64,000 bases of DNA from Antitrichia curtipendula (lineage: Eukaryota > Streptophyta > Bryopsida > Hypnales > Leucodontaceae). The stretch is from contig OX579634.1 of assembly GCA_951230915.1 (NCBI GenBank), positions 43,537,570 to 43,601,569 on the forward strand, in the 5' to 3' direction. Below, piece by piece: positions 58,448 to 64,000 of this stretch (position 1 is the stretch's first letter; every line of letters starts with the position of its first letter). The position numbers were made by a program, and so were the translations under genes. The notes beneath the pieces are model-generated. The model was not told where the DNA came from. It made no database searches and was given only the letters and a program-made list of their open reading frames with translations.

Positions 58448-59677
58448 GTGCTTCATCTTGTTTACAGGTAGTAACTTGATTGCCGGAGTCTCAGTGACTA
58501 AATTGCTTGAGGAAGCACTGCGTGCAATGAATTTTTTTCTTAGAAGTATGCGTAAACTTCATGATTTTGTGTAGCAACATCATTGTAAATTCTGAGATGT
58601 TGAGGTTTTTGAACCTTCAATTTTGTTTATGTTTTGATCGTGATTACCTTATACCTGTACAAGATCGAATCATGAATTTTTGAGTGTTTTTAGCATATCA
58701 TAGATCTGACTGCACAAGTTGCGGTACATAAGTGTTGTTCGATAATGATAATTGTAATTGCAAGTGACTGCCCTTCCGATCACAGCTTTGAATTCGTCTC
58801 GTCTGCTTTCTTCACTTCGTAAATGAAAATGAAAGATGAGTATTTTACTTGAGGGGAGGACATGTGAATGCCATGCTATATAAATGCACTTGGTAATTCA
58901 CATATGGTAGCCTATCCCAATTGCTATCCTATAGCAAAACCGATCTGCAAAGCCACTTAGTTTTAGGCTAGCTAAACTTACAAGAAATTGACACTTCTCT
59001 AGACTCCCATCTGGAGCTTCAGATTTATGACAAGCTTTAGTTTTCAGGGCGTTGTGCAGTTGATTCGACATCACAAATTTGACGCTTTCATTCTCCCCAT
59101 TTGCACAATTACGGTCATCTCTGGAGAAGGTAGTAGGTGCATAAATTGCTCACTTTAAGAAAGTTTCTTGTGCGCTCATCAAATCCAGCATAGTGCGGTG
59201 ATATTCAATTCTTCAACTTACTCTGCTCTGTATATGTGTTGCAAATTTCAGGGAGGAGACAGACTTGTAGAAAATTCAAGGAGTGAGGTAGTGTGCTCCT
59301 AATTAAGAGCTGATTGCATTTGCAGGAAGCTCATCTCCTTTGAAAAAAAAATTCAGTAAATTTTATTAGGACGAAGAATGGAATTGGAATGTAACCAAGT
59401 TGTTTCAAATTTTTTTAATCTTCTTGGAATTAGTTACGAATTTTTGAAGTTGAAACACAGTAGGGCACCGAAAGCAACAACCTCCCTAAATGTCCAATTT
59501 TGGTTCAATGAAGAAAGCAAAATGTACCCCTGTGCTAGAGGTCGCTTTTAGAGCAGGGACACCTTTAGAGCACCCTACCTTTAGTCAGTTTCAGAGTCTG
59601 AATATTCATATATAAGGTAAGTTGCACCGTTGGTAAATTGACGTCTCCAAATTCTTCCCTGCCACGTACACTTCCCT
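58448..59677. other. 3' flank of Hsp70 copy 3, no gene supported
   Basis: No domain-bearing frames. The frame at 58347-58574 overlaps the end of the Hsp70 gene in another phase. Confidence 0.55.
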
Positions 59678-60780
59678 ATCAATTTTTAGTTTAAGAAATT
59701 TCATACAGACCGTGAGCTCTTGTTATTTCTTACAAGCAATAAAATGCAATATTCAAACAAGCTGGATGGCCAGACGTTGTACTGCCCTCTAGAAGACGGC
59801 GTGCCTTTCAATTCTCCTTCCTCAGTAGTCGAATCATAATTAGTTCTAAGTGTGTTCGTCAATTCATTACACCAATCGATAAATACTAAACTGCTAACCC
59901 CACCACGGTCGCCATAGCCATCAGGTAGCTAGCATCTATGCCGTCGTAAAAAATCTTGTGCTCCAGTACGCCACGCACCCGCCGTCAGTCTGGGTGAGCA
60001 TCAAACAATATTCAATGTCGGCGGTTGAGTCTGTGGTTCTGTCAATAAATTTAAAAAATTCTACCTAGCTATGAATAATTCACTCCATAGAGCCTGAGTG
60101 TCGGCGCTATTGAGTTCGTCAATTGAGAAACAGTGACAAGCACGTCAACTTCTGGAGAGCGAGTACGTTTTCCAGTAATGTAGTGAGCACCCGCGCCGGT
60201 TGCAAGAAATGAAATTATCTATGTATGATCAGGTCAAGCGGCTCAAGAGTTATAAACTGAAAGTCCCGTTCCAATTGAGATCGCGCACCTGCGTTTCTCG
60301 CATGACGAAAGTTGAGCATTACAATTGCTAAGTCGTGCTTAACTTGTACATTATTCAAGTCGGGATTATATATCAATTGTTCAAGTACGATTGAGGAACT
60401 AGCTAGACGAACACATCGTCGTGCAACTGTTTGGAGAGATTTTAATTTGTTGTTAAAAATATTTTCTATCTGGTGTGTGATCATGTTCAGATCTTCGTAA
60501 GACTGTTTCATCATGCTACCAAATATGATATAATGCAATATATATATAATTTTTCCTGTGTGTATAGGATATACTTTGGATATTGATACCACTGAACTGA
60601 TATAAGGGATCACTGAGACTGATCAGCTTTTGGAATTTTCAGGAGAACCATTTGATTGCTTTCGGGTCATAATCAGCATTTGAATTTTATTTTTAATGCT
60701 GTCGATTGATGTTCACGAATAGCTCAGTTGGTGGTGCAAGTGAAGTCGTGACGCACATTCTTGTTCATAGCTTCGGAATC
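59678..60780 (+). pseudogene. Relic of a fourth Hsp70 locus: flanks without the coding region
   Basis: Bases 59678-60316 repeat the 5' region of copy 3. About 170 bp later, 60490-60780 resembles the 3' flank of copy 2 (TTCATCATGC..CCAAATATG, GCAATATATA, then CATAGCTTC.GAATTCATG.GAATAGGAA). No Hsp70 coding sequence lies between. A duplicated copy has apparently lost its gene by internal deletion, or two flanks were joined by rearrangement. Confidence 0.6.
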
Positions 60781-61508
60781 CATGTGAATAGGAAGGCGAA
60801 TCGCCGACTTCCAGTTCCATTGTTCATATGGTGATCACCATACAAGTTTGTTACCTAATTCTTCACAGCTCCTCTGGTGCTTTGCCGAAATTGGATCCTG
60901 CAAATTGATTCTGATGGCAGGCTTCAACTCCAATCCAGCTTTCTTGTGCATTGATGGCCTAACCCTAATCGTGTTCCAAGGGCGCCGGAATTTCGTATGA
61001 TCGTGTCAAATATTGGACTCACGAGATAACGAGGCTCGAGAGCATTCTTTCTCGGGCAAATACAATGCCGAGCGGTTGTACTCAACCAAGAGCTTTCAAA
61101 TCTGTAATTATTGGTTGATCAAGAAGGGCTTAGAATGCAAGAAGGGTTCCAGTCTCCACACTAGCGGGGGAGGCATTTCTTTCTACACGAATGACTTGCT
61201 TCCTGTAAAAAATGCAGGAAGAGAGCATCTGAATAGAAAGAACAATACAGAACAGTACGTTCACATTGATATGTACAGGATTTCATCAAAATGAGGTTAC
61301 ACAATGACTCAAGTCCCATTTCCACTGTGTCCACAAGGCTAGATATCCCGAAAGCACAAACTACTGAGATCCATGTTCATCTCAGTACGCATTGAACTAC
61401 AGATTTTAAGCATCAAATAACCGAAAAATGTAGCAACTCAGAGAGCTGTACAATACTTATATATGCCGTATCATATGCACACGCTCAAATTAGATCTTCA
61501 TCATGTTC
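60781..61508. other. Intergenic DNA, no gene supported
   Basis: A 93-codon frame at 61013-61294 has no recognised domain and begins without supporting context; I do not call it. Confidence 0.5.
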
Positions 61509-61733
61509 CTGTAAAATATTAGACTACACATGCTAAGACTAGATATATATTAGAGGGAAACGATTCTTGTATTTATAAAGGGAAGAATCCCTTTTTATAG
61601 TATACCAACGGGTGTAACTTTACAAGTCATAAGGCTATATAAAAGGTCACTACCGTTTACATAGCCTTGACGTTTTGTGTCAATAGACACGTATTTATAC
61701 TATCTAAGCTAAATAATACACTACATTTCTACA
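61509..61733 (-). mobile_element. 3' LTR of a Ty1/copia element (225 bp)
   Basis: On the minus strand the LTR begins TGTAGAAATGTAGTG just after a purine tract (ACAAGGGGAG) and ends CTAATATTTTACA, i.e. TG...CA. It contains a TATA-like ACTATAAAAAGGG. It directly follows the RNase H end of the copia frame. The 5' LTR is missing. Confidence 0.8.
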
Positions 61734-61757
61734 CTCCCCTTGTAGTTTATAATTTAG

Positions 61758-62762
61758 CTACTTACTACTCCCCCTTTGTACTTGTAACTCCAAGCTTAAG
61801 TTTACAGAACTCGTGTTTTGGTCGAGGTAAACTCTTTGTAAGGAAATTTGCATATTGCTCTTCTGTATTGCAATATTTGATTTCCACATCTCCTTGAAGC
61901 ACCTTTTCTCATACAAAGTGGTGTTGAATCTCCACATGCTTTGTTCTTGCATGGAACTTAGGATTTTGAGTTAATGCAATACAACTTTGGTTGTCACAAA
62001 AAATAATAGTTGGTTTAGTTTGGTTAATTTCAATATCCTTACAAAGTTGTTGAAGCCATATAGCTTCTTTAGTTGCATGTGTGGAAGCCATATACTCCGC
62101 CTCCATACTTGAAAGAACCACTATTGATTGTTTTTTACTATGCCAACTCATAGCCCCTTGTCCTAGTAGAAAACAATATCCGGTTGTTGATTTACGGCCA
62201 TCTACGTCACCTGCCCAATCGGAGTCGCAATATCCAGCAATTTGAATGTCTTTTACATTTGTACTTGAACCATAGTGCACTCCATGGGTGGCGGTACCAT
62301 GTAGGTATCTCATAATTCGCTTAACCACACTCCAATGCTTGACACCCGGGTCCTCTAGATATTGGCTTATAGTACCAACTACAAACGCAATATCTGGTTG
62401 TGTACAAATCATGGCATATACCAAACTTCCTACCGCACTTCGGTATGGAATGTTGGCCATGAATTTCTTTTCGTCAAATGTTTGAGGACACATGTCTTTT
62501 GATAATTTTACATTGGCCTCTATAGGTGTAATTGAAGGTTTACAATTTTTCATTTTAAACCTTTCAAGTGTATCTTCTATATCCTTTTGTTGACTCAAAT
62601 GGATGGTTCTATTTGCTCTATTATGTATAATTTGTAAACCTAAACAATAGTGCACCTCACCGTAATCTTTCATTTCAAATTGTTGAGATAAAACTTGCTT
62701 AGTGTATTTCAACAAATTTGTATTGTTGCTAAATAAAATAGCATTGTCTACATATACAACGA
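61758..62762 (-). pseudogene. Ty1/copia polyprotein fragment (RT end and RNase H)
   Basis: The frame reads from about 62762 (VVYVDNAILFSNN) through LKYTKQVLSQQFEMKDYGEVHYCLGLQI, YRSAVGSLVYAM, the RNase H landmarks GYCDSDWAGDVDGRKSTTGY and SSMEAEYMA, to ARTKHVEIQHHFV at 61909. The conserved ending continues only in another frame (to 61758), so there is a frameshift or stop near 61910. The RT catalytic YVDD reads YVDN. Everything upstream of the YVDD region (gag, protease, integrase, most of RT) is absent. It is therefore a dead, 5'-truncated retrotransposon. Confidence 0.9.
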
Positions 62763-63095
62763 CGCTAGCGTGCGAGCCTAGAGCGGCGAGCTTGTGAGCT
62801 GTGAGCGTAGAGTTTGTAAGCTTGTGAGCCTTGAAAACTTAAAAAGAATTAAAAAATCCCCCTAAAAAATTTTCAACTGAAAAAAATAAAAATAAAAATA
62901 AAAAATGCTATATTTAGTAATCAACGACGCTAATTTGTCAGCTTGGAGCTGTGAGCCTGTGAGCGTGGAGCGTGGAGCCTGTGAGCCTAAAGCCTAAAGA
63001 AAAAAACAAAAACGTTTTTGGTCCCCAATTTTTTTTTTTGGGTTAAAAAATTCAGAAAATTGAGTTTTTTCTACTATTAATTGTAAATTTGGGAC
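62756..63095. repeat. Two ~170 bp tandem units rich in GTGAGC..GTGGAGC
   Basis: Both units start CAACGACGCTA (62756-62766 and about 62929) and carry clusters of GTGAGCCTGTGAGCGTGGAG-like motifs followed by an A-rich stretch. The first unit abuts the truncation point of the copia fragment. Confidence 0.7.
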
Positions 63096-64000
63096 CTATG
63101 ACCATATATCCTATGACCGTGGATTGGTAAATATTTTATGTGGTATTTGAATTCTTTGTAGTAGAAAAATATCCTCCACATAGTGAGACTGAGAGTCATT
63201 TCTTATGAAGGTTACGATTTTGAAGAAACCTTGGCTCCAAAAAGATTAGAACAGTGTTGTGGTGACCATAGTGTTGTCACAAAAAATTTAGAAAAATAAA
63301 TGACGGTGTCGTGTTGAGAGTGGGAGTCATTTCTCATTGAGTTGAACCTTAAGGATTTAGGGTCTGTATGGATATCAAAGGCAAATAAAGAAAGCTCATA
63401 AACCAATTGAGGCAAAGTATGTACATGCTTTGTTTATTATTCTATATGTGCTTTATCTATACATGCTTCAGTTAGTATTTTCAACAAAATGACAAAGTAC
63501 TGGTGGGAATATAATTCTCCACATACTGACGGAGAAAGGCTATTCCCCCACACGGTACCTTGTCATGTAAGACCATCGAAGATGACACCTCTTATAGTGA
63601 CACGTTCTAGAATGCCAATTGTTATGGGACATATGAATGAGAACCCTGAAATTCTGGTCTTGTAACTTCCTCGGCCTTTTCATCACTTATCACCACTCTG
63701 CACTTACATACTAGCATTGTTGGTAAATGAAGCAATAAAATAGGAAAAATGGATGTAGAAGAAATAGGAAAGGAAAAAACAGCAAACAAACGAAATTCTT
63801 CTCATATTCATATGTTGGATGAGAGATCAACATTGCTGGATGAGAGATCAACATTGTAGTTTTGGGTCATTCATACTTTCTTCTTCATTCTTTCTGTATG
63901 CAGTTTTGGGTTGTTGCCAAAATGAACTATCATTTTCATAGTGATTTTTTGATCTGTGGTTATAACTTCTTAATTATGTCCCATAGCATATAACAAAACA
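63096..64000. other. Intergenic DNA, no gene supported
   Basis: No recognised coding signal. A perfect-but-one 21 bp tandem pair (TGGATGAGAGATCAACATTG) occupies 63815-63856. Confidence 0.5.

Noticed and set aside
61013..61294. 93-codon ORF between the Hsp70 relic and the copia LTR
   Set aside because: No recognisable domain, no supporting context, and no second copy for comparison.

Overview
The window looks like nuclear DNA of a land plant, most likely a non-flowering one (bryophyte-like; inferred, not proven). GC-richer host exons with ordinary GT/AG introns sit in very AT-rich intergenic DNA full of plant-type DNA transposons (CACTA, hAT-like, long-inverted-repeat elements) and LTR retroelement remains. 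No rRNA, tRNA or CRISPR array was found.

Host genes form one small family cluster. A head-to-head pair lies at the left end: an HSPA12-type Hsp70-like gene (809-2626, minus) and a coiled-coil DUF641/GIL1-IRKI-like gene (4030-5846, plus). The whole block (about 45-5963) recurs inverted at the right (about 28215-55543), so the window is a large inverted duplication with a 22 kb spacer. The left arm is intact. In the right arm both genes are broken: a 19.2 kb CACTA transposon (29176-48362, TSD TGG) splits the DUF641 exon, a 320 bp MITE interrupts the Hsp70 exon after codon 17, and an hAT-like MITE plus a 1.57 kb long-inverted-repeat element (itself carrying a second copy of the 320 bp MITE family) sit in the shared promoter region. 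The left arm serves as the empty-site reference for these insertions. A third, intact Hsp70-like gene (56591-58447) follows, and a relic of flanking sequence without a gene (59678-60780) marks a lost or incomplete fourth copy.

The spacer (5964-28214) has no host gene I can support. It holds an inverted-repeat element, tandem arrays of an AGTCATATTT motif, a CACTA-like terminus, two GC-rich hAT-like elements with 8 bp TSDs, TTAA-flanked elements with CCCC termini, and a 1.9 kb solo LTR with a 5 bp TSD.

The CACTA element carries divergent genes: a tnp2-type transposase in six exons on the plus strand, with one apparent frameshift, and a second-ORF protein on the minus strand. Its 3' part contains two more inverted-repeat elements and a TTAA-family element. 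The right end of the window holds a 5'-truncated Ty1/copia element (RT-RNase H plus 3' LTR) abutting a GTGAGC-rich tandem repeat.

The clearest points for follow-up are the asymmetric decay of the duplicated arms, the CACTA insertion with its empty site in the same window, the mosaic divergence of Hsp70 copies 1 and 2, and the TTAA-flanked element family.
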